A stretch of 64,000 bases of DNA, taken from the NCBI GenBank assembly GCA_021793015.1, contig JAJYTO010000002.1, forward strand, positions 1-64,000, read 5' to 3'. Made by a program: the position numbers and the translations under genes. Numbering within the stretch: the stretch's first letter is position 1; each line of letters opens with the position of its first letter. This document shows, one piece after another, positions 19,671 through 29,073 of the stretch. The DNA is from Bacillota bacterium. GTDB lineage: Bacteria; Bacillota; Bacilli; Alicyclobacillales; SLC66. The notes below the pieces were generated by a model. The model had not been told where the DNA came from. It was given only the letters and a program-made list of their open reading frames with translations, and ran no database searches.

Positions 19671-20357
19671 ATGTTTTCACGTATGTTCCAGGACATTGAA
19701 ATCGTGATGAAAATGGATCCCGCCGCCCGTTCCCGTTTTGAAGTGTTTCTCACCTACGCCGGACTTCATGCGGTGTGGCTGCACAGGGTCGCGCATCGCT
19801 GCTATCGCCTGGGATGGTTCACATTGGCGCGGGCGATTGCGCAATTTGGACGCTTTATGACGGGAATCGAAATCCATCCTGGCGCAGTGATCGGACGCGG
19901 TTTGTTTATCGACCATGGCATGGGCGTCGTGATCGGCGAAACGGCTGTCGTGGGCGATTACGTCGTGTTGTATCAGGGTGTCACGTTGGGGGGCACCGGC
20001 AAGGAGAAGGGAAAACGGCATCCCACGATCGGCAACCACGTCCTGATCGCGACCGGGGCCAAAGTTCTGGGGTCTCTGACAGTCGGCGATTATGCGAAAA
20101 TTGGCGCGGGTTCGGTGGTGTTGCGATCGGTGCCGCCCAACGCGACTGTGGTGGGCATCCCCGCAAGAGTGGTCGTTCTCGACGGCAGGCGAGTTGACGA
20201 ACTGGATCAGGTCAATCTTCCTGACGTCGTGGATGAGACGTGCAAAGCGCTTGAGAAACGCATCGAGAACTTGGAGAAGCAGTTGGCTGAGTTGGGAACC
20301 CGTGTTTCAGAGACGGGTGGAGGGGGGAACGACGGCAATGTCTATTCGGCTTTATAA
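19671..20357 (+). CDS. cysE: Serine O-acetyltransferase
   Basis: GIEIHPGAVIGRGLFIDHGMGVVIGETAVVGDYVVLYQGVTLGGTGKEKGKRHPTIG. Confidence 0.95.
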   Translation: MFSRMFQDIEIVMKMDPAARSRFEVFLTYAGLHAVWLHRVAHRCYRLGWFTLARAIAQFGRFMTGIEIHPGAVIGRGLFIDHGMGVVIGETAVVGDYVVLYQGVTLGGTGKEKGKRHPTIGNHVLIATGAKVLGSLTVGDYAKIGAGSVVLRSVPPNATVVGIPARVVVLDGRRVDELDQVNLPDVVDETCKALEKRIENLEKQLAELGTRVSETGGGGNDGNVYSAL

Positions 20358-21726
20358 TAGCCTGACCGGCCGCAAGGAAACGTTTATGCCGATTGAGCCT
20401 GGCGTTGTTCGCATGTATTCCTGCGGTCCGACGGTGTACAACTATTTTCATATCGGCAATGCGCGGGCGTTCGTGGTGTTTGACATCGTCCGCCGGTATC
20501 TGCGTTATCGCGGATACAAGGTGAAGTTTGTGCAGAATTTTACCGATGTCGACGACAAACTCATCAAACGCGCGCATGAACTGGGGACGACCGTCGACGA
20601 TGTGGCGACGAACTACATCAAGGCCTACTTTGACGATGCGGAAAAACTCGGAATCGAACCGGCGGACGCACATCCCAGAGTGACTGAAACGATGGATGAC
20701 ATCATCGAGTTCATTCAGGCGTTGATCGATTCTGGACACGCGTATGTCGCGGAGGGGGATGTCTTGTTTGACACCCCCAGATTTCCATCGTACGGAAAAC
20801 TGTCCAGACAGTCACTGAACGATCTGCAGGTGGGAAGCCGCGTTGAGATGACGGACCGCAAGCGCCACAGCACGGACTTTACGCTGTGGAAAGCGGCCAA
20901 ACCCGGCGAACCGTCGTGGAGCAGTCCCTGGGGCGAGGGGCGGCCAGGGTGGCACATCGAGTGTTCTGCGATGATTCACAAACATCTGGGCGATCATATC
21001 GACATCCATGGGGGCGGGCATGATTTGCTCTTTCCACACCATGAGAATGAAATCGCCCAAAGCGAAGCGGTGCTGGGGGCGCCGCTGGCCAAGTATTTTA
21101 TGCATAATGGGTACATTAACATCAATAATGAAAAGATGTCGAAATCGCTCGGAAACAGCGTGTTTGTCCATGAGCTGGCGCAGCAGTACAACCCGCGCGC
21201 GCTCCGCCTGTTCTTGCTGTCGGCGCACTACCGCAGTCCGGTCAATTATTCGGCGGAGGTCATGGCGCAGATGACATCAGCCTTGCGCCGCCTTGATGCA
21301 TGCCGCGATTCGTTGACGGATCGGTTGGGGGAAACGTACCTGCCTGAAGGCGAGGGCGTCGACTTGCGGGCGTGGGAGGATCGTTTCCAGGAGGCCATGG
21401 ACGACGATATCAACACAGGCGACGCTCTGGGAGTGGTGTTTGATTTTGTGCGGGACGCCAATGTGTACAGTCATCAACAGGAGATCAGCAAAGCAGGATT
21501 GCGGTCCTGGCTGGGAAAACTGCGGGACTGGCTGGACCTGTTCGGATTGTCGCAGACGGAACAGCCGCTCCTTGAGGAGCGGGTTGTTCGGATGATTGAG
21601 GAGCGCGCGGCGGCTCGCAAGGCGCGGGACTTTGTCAGTGCTGACGCCATTCGCGCCGAGTTGTCGAAGCAGGGCGTCCAACTGGAGGATACTCCCCAGG
21701 GTGTGCGGTGGTGGCGCGAGGGGTGA
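20338..21726 (+). CDS. cysS: Cysteinyl-tRNA synthetase (track ORF begins 20092; MSIRLYNSLTGRKE start preferred)
   Basis: YSCGPTVYNYFHIGNARAFVVFD, KMSKSLGNS. Confidence 0.95.
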   Translation: MSIRLYNSLTGRKETFMPIEPGVVRMYSCGPTVYNYFHIGNARAFVVFDIVRRYLRYRGYKVKFVQNFTDVDDKLIKRAHELGTTVDDVATNYIKAYFDDAEKLGIEPADAHPRVTETMDDIIEFIQALIDSGHAYVAEGDVLFDTPRFPSYGKLSRQSLNDLQVGSRVEMTDRKRHSTDFTLWKAAKPGEPSWSSPWGEGRPGWHIECSAMIHKHLGDHIDIHGGGHDLLFPHHENEIAQSEAVLGAPLAKYFMHNGYININNEKMSKSLGNSVFVHELAQQYNPRALRLFLLSAHYRSPVNYSAEVMAQMTSALRRLDACRDSLTDRLGETYLPEGEGVDLRAWEDRFQEAMDDDINTGDALGVVFDFVRDANVYSHQQEISKAGLRSWLGKLRDWLDLFGLSQTEQPLLEERVVRMIEERAAARKARDFVSADAIRAELSKQGVQLEDTPQGVRWWREG

Positions 21727-22112
21727 TGACGGAAGAGGAAGCTTATCGCATGTCGCCGCTTGCGCTGGCGTATGTCGGCGACGCTGTTTGGGAACTGGAG
21801 GTGCGCGTGACGCTCATTGGCCGCGGAGAGAGGCGGCCGCAGCAGCTTCATCGGCTGGCCGTGCAGAAGGTCAGGGCCAATGCGCAGGCGGATCGGCTGC
21901 GCCGCATCGAGGGTGCGCTGTCGGAGCGCGAGAGGGCGGTCGTCAGGAGAGGTCGCAACGCAAGGTCGCGATCCGTGCCAAGGAGCGCTTCAGTGGCGAA
22001 TTATCGGGCGAGCACAGGTGTGGAGGCGCTCCTTGGGTACCTCCACCTGTCCGGCTCGACTGAGCGGTTGCGGGAGATTGTACAATTATTGCTCATAGAT
22101 GAGGAGAAATAG
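21726..22112 (+). CDS. mrnC: Mini-ribonuclease 3
   Basis: LALAYVGDAVWELEVRV; position between cysS and rlmB. Confidence 0.9.
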   Translation: MTEEEAYRMSPLALAYVGDAVWELEVRVTLIGRGERRPQQLHRLAVQKVRANAQADRLRRIEGALSERERAVVRRGRNARSRSVPRSASVANYRASTGVEALLGYLHLSGSTERLREIVQLLLIDEEK

Positions 22113-22114
22113 AC

Positions 22115-23332
22115 ATGATAAAGACAAGACGTCGAGTGGGAAAACAGGGAACGGGGACGCGCAAGGACGAAAGCCGCTCCAGGCGGTCGGCGCCGCGCCG
22201 TGAAAATATTGGGACTGCCCGCAGTTCGCGCGGGTCCTCAGAAACAGTACGGGAGTATGGCCGGGGCCGCCCCTCCGAATCGACGTCGGAATACGGCCGG
22301 GGCCGCTCCTCTGAGTCAGCGCCGGAGTACGGCAGGCGCCGGTCTTCCGAATCGGCGTCGGAATACGGCCGGGGCCGCTCCTCTGAGTCAGCGCCGGAGT
22401 ACGGCAGGCGCCGGTCTTCCGAATCGGCGCCAGAACTCGGCAGGAGTCGTGATCGAAGTCGCACGGAGGTCCCGGCGCGCGGCCGTCGCAATCGCGGTGT
22501 GGGAAAATCGGCGCGAACAGCGCGAACAGCGGGAAGACCGAGTCGCCGCGCCGTCGGGGGTGCGGTTGAACAGGAACAGAACAGCCGCGAACAGGAGTTT
22601 GTCGCAGGTCGGCGCGCGGTGCTGGAGGCCCTGAAGGGAGGGCGGTCGCTCAACAAGATTTTGTTGCAGGACGGTTCCGCCGGCGGCAGTCTGAATGAAA
22701 TCGTCGCAGTGGCAAGAGAAGTCGGTGTGGTAATTCAATATGTCCCAAAGATCAAGCTTGATGAGATATCGCCGGAGCGTGGTCACCAGGGAATCATCGC
22801 GTATGCGTCGGCGAAACCGTATGTTGAAATCGATGATCTCATTGAACGGGCGCGTGACCGCCAACCAGGGCTGTTCGTCCTGCTCGACGGGCTGGAAGAT
22901 CCGCACAATCTGGGGTCCGTGTTGAGATCTGTCGACGGCGCAGGAGGGCAGGGTGTGATCATTCCCAAACGGAGAGCTGTTCCGCTCACTGGAACGGTCG
23001 CCAAAGCGTCTGCGGGTGCGCTGGAGCACGTGGAAGTGGCTCGCGTGGCCAATGTCAGCCAGGCCCTGCAAAAACTGAAAGACGCGGGATACTGGGTGAT
23101 TGGAACGGCGACCGACGCGCCGCAACCGTACTGGGCTGTCGATTACACGGTGCCTGTTGTGCTCGTGATCGGCGGCGAAGGCTCCGGTATGAACCGTCTC
23201 ACCAAAGAACGGTGCGATACGCTCGTCTCCCTGCCTATGAACGGACAGTTGAACTCCTTGAACGCCGGTGTGGCGGCGGGCATTCTGTTATACGAAGCAG
23301 TTCGCCAACGCAGCCTGGCGGGAAGCGTATAA
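22115..23332 (+). CDS. rlmB: 23S rRNA 2'-O-methyltransferase RlmB/TrmH family with repetitive N-terminal extension
   Basis: EFVAGRRAVLEAL, VLLDGLEDPHNLGSVLRSVDGAG, VIGGEGSGMNRLTKERCD; N-terminal EYGRGRSSESAP repeats. Confidence 0.9.
   Translation: MIKTRRRVGKQGTGTRKDESRSRRSAPRRENIGTARSSRGSSETVREYGRGRPSESTSEYGRGRSSESAPEYGRRRSSESASEYGRGRSSESAPEYGRRRSSESAPELGRSRDRSRTEVPARGRRNRGVGKSARTARTAGRPSRRAVGGAVEQEQNSREQEFVAGRRAVLEALKGGRSLNKILLQDGSAGGSLNEIVAVAREVGVVIQYVPKIKLDEISPERGHQGIIAYASAKPYVEIDDLIERARDRQPGLFVLLDGLEDPHNLGSVLRSVDGAGGQGVIIPKRRAVPLTGTVAKASAGALEHVEVARVANVSQALQKLKDAGYWVIGTATDAPQPYWAVDYTVPVVLVIGGEGSGMNRLTKERCDTLVSLPMNGQLNSLNAGVAAGILLYEAVRQRSLAGSV
22252..22440 (+). repeat. 36-bp tandem repeats (72-bp higher-order unit) inside rlmB
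   Basis: GGAATACGGCCGGGGCCGCTCCTCTGAGTCAGCGCCGGAGTACGGCAGGCGCCGGTCTTCCGAATCGGCG repeated at 22288 and 22360. Confidence 0.9.
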
Positions 23333-23427
23333 CAACAATCGCCGAGCGTCGCGCAGGGCCCCCCGTCGATTCCGACGGGCATGGCGGCAGGAACGGGGCG
23401 GCAATAATAGCCCTTTCGTGTTTTTCA

Positions 23428-23457
23428 TTGACCCCTCGGGAATCCATCATGTATACT
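23428..23457 (+). promoter_or_regulatory. Predicted promoter of sigH
   Basis: TTGACC-N18-TATACT. Confidence 0.6.
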
Positions 23458-23490
23458 TGCGTTACTATATTGATAGATTCAACCGGGGGG

Positions 23491-24141
23491 ATGACGGTGG
23501 CTGTTGAACTTTCGGTCGATCCTGTTCGAAACCTTGACGATATCCCGGACGAACTGCTCGTCGAGTGTGTGCGGGTTGGGGATGCTTTGGCGCTTGAATT
23601 CCTCATTCAAAAATACAAGACGTTCGTCCGTGGAAAGGCGCGTTCCTACTTTTTGATCGGCGCAGACCGCGAGGATATTGTGCAGGAGGGGATGATTGGT
23701 CTCTTCAAGGCCATTCGCGATTTCCGGGATGACAAGCTTGCCTCGTTCAAAGCATTTGCGGAGTTGTGCATCACGCGGCAGATCATCACGGCCATCAAGA
23801 CGGCCACGAGGCAAAAGCATGTGCCCCTAAATTCTTATATATCGTTGGACAAGCCCATATACGACGAGGATTCGGATCGTACGTTGATGGACGTTATCGG
23901 CGGTGCGAAGGTGACGGATCCAGAAGAATTGATCATCAATCGCGAGGAGTTTTCGGACATTGAGTACAAGATGTCGGAGCTTCTCAGCGAACTTGAGCGC
24001 AACGTGCTCATGCTGTACCTGGATGGGAGGTCGTATCAGGAAATCGCCGGCGATCTGAGTCGGCATGTCAAATCGATCGACAACGCCCTTCAGCGCGTCA
24101 AAAGGAAACTCGAAAAGTATCTGGAAGACCGCTTGGCCTGA
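23491..24141 (+). CDS. sigH: RNA polymerase sigma-H factor (track ORF begins 23212)
   Basis: DREDIVQEGMIGLFKAIRDF, FAELCITRQIITAIKTATRQKHVPLN, RSYQEIAGDLSRHVKSIDNALQRVKRKL. Confidence 0.92.
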   Translation: MTVAVELSVDPVRNLDDIPDELLVECVRVGDALALEFLIQKYKTFVRGKARSYFLIGADREDIVQEGMIGLFKAIRDFRDDKLASFKAFAELCITRQIITAIKTATRQKHVPLNSYISLDKPIYDEDSDRTLMDVIGGAKVTDPEELIINREEFSDIEYKMSELLSELERNVLMLYLDGRSYQEIAGDLSRHVKSIDNALQRVKRKLEKYLEDRLA

Positions 24142-24235
24142 TTCGCCTGCAGCCGGGGCCGCCGCCGTCCGCTCGATGTTTGCCGTGGTCTGTTATAGCA
24201 GGGAGAGCGATTGGCGATATTGATATGTGTCGACA

Positions 24236-24265
24236 TTGACATGCGTTGTCGCACTGTGATAGAGT
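24236..24265 (+). promoter_or_regulatory. Predicted promoter of rpmG-secE
   Basis: TTGACA-N18-TAGAGT. Confidence 0.5.
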
Positions 24266-24305
24266 GTTTGGGTATTTTGCGGCTTCACGTAAGGAGGTGC
24301 TTTAC

Positions 24306-24455
24306 ATGCGCGTCACGATCACTCTGGCTTGCACGGATTGCAAGCAGCGCAACTATACGACGATCAAGAACAAGAAAAACAATCCGGATCGCCTGGAAAT
24401 GAAAAAATTTTGCAAGTATTGCAACGGTCACCGCGTCCATCGCGAGACCCGGTAA
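24306..24455 (+). CDS. rpmG: 50S ribosomal protein L33
   Basis: [49 protein letters not shown]. Confidence 0.95.
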   Translation: MRVTITLACTDCKQRNYTTIKNKKNNPDRLEMKKFCKYCNGHRVHRETR

Positions 24456-24504
24456 TGGGCGCGGTTGATTCACGCCCGCCAGCAGGGATGGGGGTGCGAT
24501 CTTT

Positions 24505-24726
24505 TTGACGAACGGCAGCAGTGTGGTGCGAGTAAAGTTGGGCCAGGGCATTTCCTATTTTCGCGAAGTAGTTGTGGAAACGAGAAAAGTTCGCTGGCCT
24601 AACCGAAAAGAATTGACGTCTTACACAATTACGGTTGTGTTGGTCTGTCTGGTCATGTTTCTGCTGACATATGGGTTTGACGTGTTGGTGACCAAGGGGT
24701 TCCAGGCGCTCGGCATAGGCAATTGA
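24505..24726 (+). CDS. secE: Preprotein translocase subunit SecE
   Basis: YFREVVVETRKVRWPNRKELTSYTITVVLVCLVMFLLTYGFDVL. Confidence 0.93.
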   Translation: MTNGSSVVRVKLGQGISYFREVVVETRKVRWPNRKELTSYTITVVLVCLVMFLLTYGFDVLVTKGFQALGIGN

Positions 24727-24741
24727 TGATTTCTAGAGGTT

Positions 24742-24885
24742 GTCCGAAAAGGGTCGAGAACTCCGCGCTCTTGGGGCCCGGCTTGCGCCGGACAGGCGTG
24801 CTCATGTTCCGCGCATGTACACTGCGCGCGCCTGTCCGGGCTTCACCAATCCCCCGCAAGCGTCTTACCTCGACCCTTTTCGGAC
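24742..24885 (+). repeat. Family B structured repeat copy 2 (B2), inside secE-nusG
   Basis: Same 17-bp terminal inverted repeat as B1; 144 nt; AGAGGTTGTCCG 5' flank. Confidence 0.9.
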
Positions 24886-24927
24886 ACACATTTCTAGTGT
24901 AGGAGGTGCGGGCTCCCGCCCTCGCTG

Positions 24928-25473
24928 ATGGATAATCAGATGGAGAAACAGTGGTATGTTGTGCATACCTATTCGGGCTATGAAAACAAGGTGAAGGCAA
25001 ATCTTGAGCGTCGTGTGGAATCCATGGATATGGCGGACAAGATCTTTCGTGTTTTGGTTCCCACCGAGGAAGAGTTGGAGATCAAGAACGGCAAGCGCCG
25101 GACCGTGCAAAGAAAAGTTTTCCCCGGTTATGTCCTCGTGGAAATGATCATGACGGACGACTCTTGGTATGTGGTGCGCAACACCCCTGGCGTCACCGGA
25201 TTTGTCGGTACGAGCGGCGCGGGGTCGAAGCCGACGCCGCTGCTGTCCAATGAGGTGCGCATGATCCTGCGCCAGATGGGCGTCGACGATGTCAAGACAC
25301 GCTTTGATTTCGCTTTGCAGGAACCCGTGCGGATCGTCGAGGGACCGTTCGCCAATTTCATCGGCAGCATCGATGAGATCCAGCTCGACAAACAGAAGGT
25401 GCGCGTGCTCGTGTCCATGTTTGGACGGGATACGCCGGTGGAGCTTGATTTTGAACAGGTGGAGAAACTATAA
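24928..25473 (+). CDS. nusG: Transcription termination/antitermination protein NusG
   Basis: KQWYVVHTYSGYENKVKANLERR, RKVFPGYVLVEMIMTDDSWYVVRNTPGVTGFVG. Confidence 0.96.
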   Translation: MDNQMEKQWYVVHTYSGYENKVKANLERRVESMDMADKIFRVLVPTEEELEIKNGKRRTVQRKVFPGYVLVEMIMTDDSWYVVRNTPGVTGFVGTSGAGSKPTPLLSNEVRMILRQMGVDDVKTRFDFALQEPVRIVEGPFANFIGSIDEIQLDKQKVRVLVSMFGRDTPVELDFEQVEKL

Positions 25474-25573
25474 TAAAGCGACCTATAATGCGGAGTGGCG
25501 TGAGGGCCCTCTTTGGACGCTTGCGGCGCTTTGTTGTTGTCCGGGGCATCGCTGCTATGTGCGTGTATAAGCC

Positions 25574-25619
25574 GTAGTGGGAGGTCGTGGGGTGCACCTG
25601 CGCCCGTCAATACCACATT
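25574..25619 (+). promoter_or_regulatory. Hairpin in rplK leader, possible r-protein autoregulatory structure
   Basis: GTGGGAGG...GGGGTGCACCTGCGCCC...TACCACA just upstream of rplK RBS. Confidence 0.4.
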
Positions 25620-25646
25620 TTAAGAGGAGAAAGCGAGGCGTATCAC

Positions 25647-26072
25647 GTGGCCAAGCGCGTCATGAAAGTCGTGAAACTGCAGGTTTCTGCGGGGAAAGCC
25701 ACTCCAGCGCCGCCGATTGGTCCAGCATTGGGCCAGGCAGGCGTCAACATCATGCAGTTTTGCAAGGAATTCAACGCCCAGACCGCCGATCAGCCGGGCA
25801 TGGTGATTCCGGTTGTCATCACGGTTTACGAGGATCGATCTTTTACCTTTGAGTTGAAGACGCCCCCGGCTTCTGTGCTATTGAAGAAAGCCCTCGGGAT
25901 CGAGTCTGGTTCCGGCGAGCCAAACAAAAAGAAGGTGGGCACACTCTCTCACGCCAAGGTGCGGGAGATCGCCGAACTCAAAATGGTCGATCTGAATGCT
26001 GCGGATGTGGAAGCCGCCATGCGCATGGTGGAAGGCACAGCGCGTTCCATGGGCATCGTGGTCGCAGATTAG
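25647..26072 (+). CDS. rplK: 50S ribosomal protein L11 (GTG start; track ORF begins 25587)
   Basis: [40 protein letters not shown]. Confidence 0.96.
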   Translation: MAKRVMKVVKLQVSAGKATPAPPIGPALGQAGVNIMQFCKEFNAQTADQPGMVIPVVITVYEDRSFTFELKTPPASVLLKKALGIESGSGEPNKKKVGTLSHAKVREIAELKMVDLNAADVEAAMRMVEGTARSMGIVVAD

Positions 26073-26320
26073 ACTCGCAGGACTGGCGTCTGTGTATTCC
26101 CGGCCGGGCGACTTGGGTATCTCGGCGCTTTGAACGGGAACTGATCGTACGGCAGCGTTGACTGGGTTCGCCAGCGGGGGAAGTTTTGCAGGGAAGTGTC
26201 GCCTGACGATGGAAGTCGCCGTCTTCACGGCGGGGACTGGTGGGAGGTTGGGTTTGCCGGTGCGCGTGAGATGGCGCCGGGGGCGCTCGACCGTCGACCA
26301 CACAGAGGAGGATATGGGAT

Positions 26321-27022
26321 ATGGCAGGAAAGAAATATGCGGACGCGCTCAAGCTGATTGACAGGGACCGCGCGTATGAACCGGCGGAGGCTGTGGAACT
26401 CGTGAAGCGGATGTCTGTCGTCAAGTTCGACGCCACTGTGGAGGTGGCCATTCGCCTGGGGCTCGACCCGCGCAAAAATGACCAGCAAATCCGCGGCGCC
26501 GTCGTGTTGCCGCATGGAACTGGCCGCAGCGTTCGTCTGATCGTATTTGCAAAGGGCGATAAGGCAAGAGAGGCGGAAGCAGCCGGCGCCGACGTTGTCG
26601 GCGACGAGGATCTCGTCGCCCGCATTGCGGGCGGTTGGCTGGAGTTTGACGCGGCGATCGCGACGCCGGACATGATGGCGAGTGTGGGGCGGTTGGGCCG
26701 TGTTCTGGGTCCGCGGGGGCTGATGCCGAATCCGAAGACCGGCACCGTCACGTTCGACGTCAGGAGGGCCGTTGAGGAAGTCAAGGCCGGCAAGGTCGAG
26801 TACCGTCTTGACAAGGGCGCCAATGTGCACGCTGTTCTCGGGAAAGTCTCGTTTTCCCCGGAGCAGTTGCTGGGGAACTTCCACGCGGTGGTGGATGCGC
26901 TGCAAAAAGCAAAACCCGCCGCCGCAAAAGGCCAGTATATTCGAAATATCACAATCAGCAGCACCATGGGGCCTGGAGTTGCCCTCAACCTGCAGCGGCT
27001 CACGGGGGCGACCGCCGAATAA
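26321..27022 (+). CDS. rplA: 50S ribosomal protein L1
   Basis: [45 protein letters not shown]. Confidence 0.96.
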   Translation: MAGKKYADALKLIDRDRAYEPAEAVELVKRMSVVKFDATVEVAIRLGLDPRKNDQQIRGAVVLPHGTGRSVRLIVFAKGDKAREAEAAGADVVGDEDLVARIAGGWLEFDAAIATPDMMASVGRLGRVLGPRGLMPNPKTGTVTFDVRRAVEEVKAGKVEYRLDKGANVHAVLGKVSFSPEQLLGNFHAVVDALQKAKPAAAKGQYIRNITISSTMGPGVALNLQRLTGATAE

Positions 27023-27055
27023 CCGACGGGCGGCGATTTGGCGATTGAGCGTGAG

Positions 27056-27084
27056 TTGCGTGTGCAAGCCAGACGTGGTATACT
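27056..27084 (+). promoter_or_regulatory. Predicted promoter of rplJ-rplL
   Basis: TTGCGT-N17-TATACT. Confidence 0.6.
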
Positions 27085-27097
27085 GCGGTTTGTTTGT

Positions 27098-27175
27098 CGG
27101 GCTGTAGACAGCGGGCGCCCCAACGGGCTTAATGCAACGCCTGCCGAGGTTGCGACTCCTGAACGATAAGGTTGA
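27098..27175 (+). ncRNA. Ribosomal protein L10 leader
   Basis: GGGCTGTAGACAGCGGGCGC...GGGCTTAATGCAACGCCTGCCGAGGTTG; resembles the firmicute L10 leader and is placed before rplJ. Confidence 0.8.
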
Positions 27176-27249
27176 TGATGTAAAAACCTTGTTATGTCTG
27201 GAATCGGACTGGTCTTCGCTGCGGCGGGGACCATTTAGTTTGACAGGAG

Positions 27250-27756
27250 GTGTGCATGGTGAGTGTTCGTGAGGAAAAGGCGGCGCTGGTGAATGAGATC
27301 GCATCTAAACTCTCTCAGAGCAAGAGCACGATCATCGCCGACTATCGCGGATTGACTGTGGCGGAAATCACGGAACTTCGGAAGAATCTCCGTGCGTCCG
27401 GCGTTGAATTCCGGGTTTTGAAAAACACTCTGACCCGGCGTGCGACTGCCCAATCGGAGACCCAGGCGCTCGACGTCTACCTGAAGGGGCCAACGGCGGT
27501 GGCATTCGGAGTGGGGGATCTGGTGGCGCCGGCCAAGGTGCTCAACGACTTTGCCGCCAAGCACAAGGCGTTGGAGATCAAGGGTGGACTCGTGGAAGGC
27601 AGATTGATCGACGCAGAAGGCGTGAAGAACTTGGCCGGTCTCCCGTCGCGCGACGGTTTGCTGTCCATGCTGCTCAGCGTGCTGCAGGCGCCGATGCGGA
27701 ACCTGGCCTATGCGGCCAAGCAGGTGGCGGAACAGAAAGAAGCGGCCGGCGCCTAA
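27250..27756 (+). CDS. rplJ: 50S ribosomal protein L10
   Basis: [38 protein letters not shown]. Confidence 0.95.
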   Translation: MCMVSVREEKAALVNEIASKLSQSKSTIIADYRGLTVAEITELRKNLRASGVEFRVLKNTLTRRATAQSETQALDVYLKGPTAVAFGVGDLVAPAKVLNDFAAKHKALEIKGGLVEGRLIDAEGVKNLAGLPSRDGLLSMLLSVLQAPMRNLAYAAKQVAEQKEAAGA

Positions 27757-27842
27757 GCCCGCTGCTTTTCCAGCCCTGGAAGCGATCATATGTGAAGTGA
27801 TCATATGTACTGCAGTTTAGTCCATATCAGGAGGTTTGTCCT

Positions 27843-28211
27843 ATGTCGAAAGAACAGATTCTTGAAGCCATCAAGTCCATGACCGTGCTTGAACTGAACG
27901 ATCTGGTGAAAGCGATCGAAGAAGAGTTTGGCGTCACTGCGGCGGCGCCGATGGCGGTGGCAGGCGGCTCGGCAGCCGGCGCCGAGGAAGAAGTGGAGCA
28001 GTCCGAGTTTGATGTCATCTTGACCGCGGCCGGCGCGTCTAAAATCAATGTCATCAAGGTTGTCCGTGAGATTACGGGTCTCGGCCTGAAAGAGGCAAAA
28101 GATCTGGTCGACAACGCGCCAAAGGCTCTCAAAGAAAAAATCAGCAAAGAAGACGCCGCGGCTGTCAAGGCCAAAGTCGAAGAAGCCGGCGGTTCTGTCG
28201 AGATCAAGTAG
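27843..28211 (+). CDS. rplL: 50S ribosomal protein L7/L12
   Basis: [32 protein letters not shown]. Confidence 0.97.
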   Translation: MSKEQILEAIKSMTVLELNDLVKAIEEEFGVTAAAPMAVAGGSAAGAEEEVEQSEFDVILTAAGASKINVIKVVREITGLGLKEAKDLVDNAPKALKEKISKEDAAAVKAKVEEAGGSVEIK

Positions 28212-28238
28212 AGAATGCCTTATCTTTGGCATGAAACG

Positions 28239-28277
28239 GGTCAGCGGCGACATCCCGAGCGGGTGCCGACGCTGACC
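28239..28277 (+). terminator. Hairpin downstream of rplL, attenuator candidate (weak T tract)
   Basis: GGTCAGCG...CGCTGACC followed by TCTTGTTGCC. Confidence 0.45.
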
Positions 28278-28350
28278 TCTTGTTGCCTCAATAGCAAAGT
28301 GAGGAAACGATAGAAAAACACACTTTCTCTGAGAGAGGGGGGATGCCCTG

Positions 28351-28998
28351 GTGGTCGATCACTACTTTTCCGCCCAACCGGGCAGCGCCTCCTCGCCAAG
28401 GGAGATTCGCGCAGTCATGCGCGGACGGGCCGTGAGCTTTGTCGTTGATCGCGGCGTCTTCAGCAAACGGGGCGTGGATTACGGCACAGCGCTTTTGGCC
28501 GAGGCGCTGCACATTCCGTCTGGCGCCCGCGTTCTTGACCTCGGTTGCGGTTACGGACCCGTGGGCATCGCCGTCGCCCTGACGGTGGAAGATGTCCGTG
28601 TATGGCTGGTCGACGTCAATTTGCGCGCGACTCAGTTGGCGCTTCAGAACGCCCGCGCGGCGGGTGTGGCAGAGCGCGTCACAGTTGTGCACGGCGATGG
28701 GGTGGACTGTCTCGATCCACAACTGGATTTCGATGTAGCGGCGCTGAATCCGCCGATTCGCGCCGGAAAAAGCGAGGTTTGGAAACTGTATCGGCAGGCT
28801 TGCGGCCGTTTGAGCGGCGGCGGGGAACTGTATGTGGTGATTCAGAAAAAGCAGGGCGCCGAATCCAGCGCGAAGTATCTTCGCTCCCTGTTCGCAGACG
28901 TCTCCGTGGTCGCGCGCGGCGGCGGGTATCGCGTAATTCGCTGCCGCATGCGATTTCCGTTGCGCGACAAAAAAATATTGCCTGAACAGTTGACTTGA
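28351..28998 (+). CDS. Class I SAM-dependent methyltransferase (RsmC/YbxB-like)
   Basis: VLDLGCGYGPVGIAVAL, DVAALNPPIRAGK; between rplL and rpoB. Confidence 0.9.
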   Translation: MVDHYFSAQPGSASSPREIRAVMRGRAVSFVVDRGVFSKRGVDYGTALLAEALHIPSGARVLDLGCGYGPVGIAVALTVEDVRVWLVDVNLRATQLALQNARAAGVAERVTVVHGDGVDCLDPQLDFDVAALNPPIRAGKSEVWKLYRQACGRLSGGGELYVVIQKKQGAESSAKYLRSLFADVSVVARGGGYRVIRCRMRFPLRDKKILPEQLT

Positions 28999-29018
28999 AA
29001 TAATCGCTGTGCTATTGT
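28990..29018 (+). promoter_or_regulatory. Predicted promoter of rpoB-rpoC overlapping the end of the methyltransferase gene
   Basis: TTGACT-N17-TATTGT. Confidence 0.6.
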
Positions 29019-29026
29019 TATAAAAT

Positions 29027-29073
29027 GCGAAATATTATTTTGGGGATGTATGCTCCGCGAATGAATATTTCGC
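29027..29073 (+). promoter_or_regulatory. Inverted repeat in rpoB leader
   Basis: GCGAAATATT (29027-29036) / AATATTTCGC (29064-29073). Confidence 0.5.

Noticed and set aside
22250-22440. Possible CRISPR-like array
   Set aside because: Direct tandem repeats without unique spacers, in frame within rlmB.
22093-22656. Repeat-containing minus-strand ORF (PYSGADSEERPRPYSD...) antisense to rlmB
   Set aside because: Periodic only because the 36-bp tandem repeat is a multiple of 3 and open in several frames; the plus frame carries the real RlmB domain.
25574-25619. Firm assignment of the rplK leader hairpin to a named Rfam leader
   Set aside because: Shape and location are suggestive, but identity cannot be confirmed without a covariance-model search.
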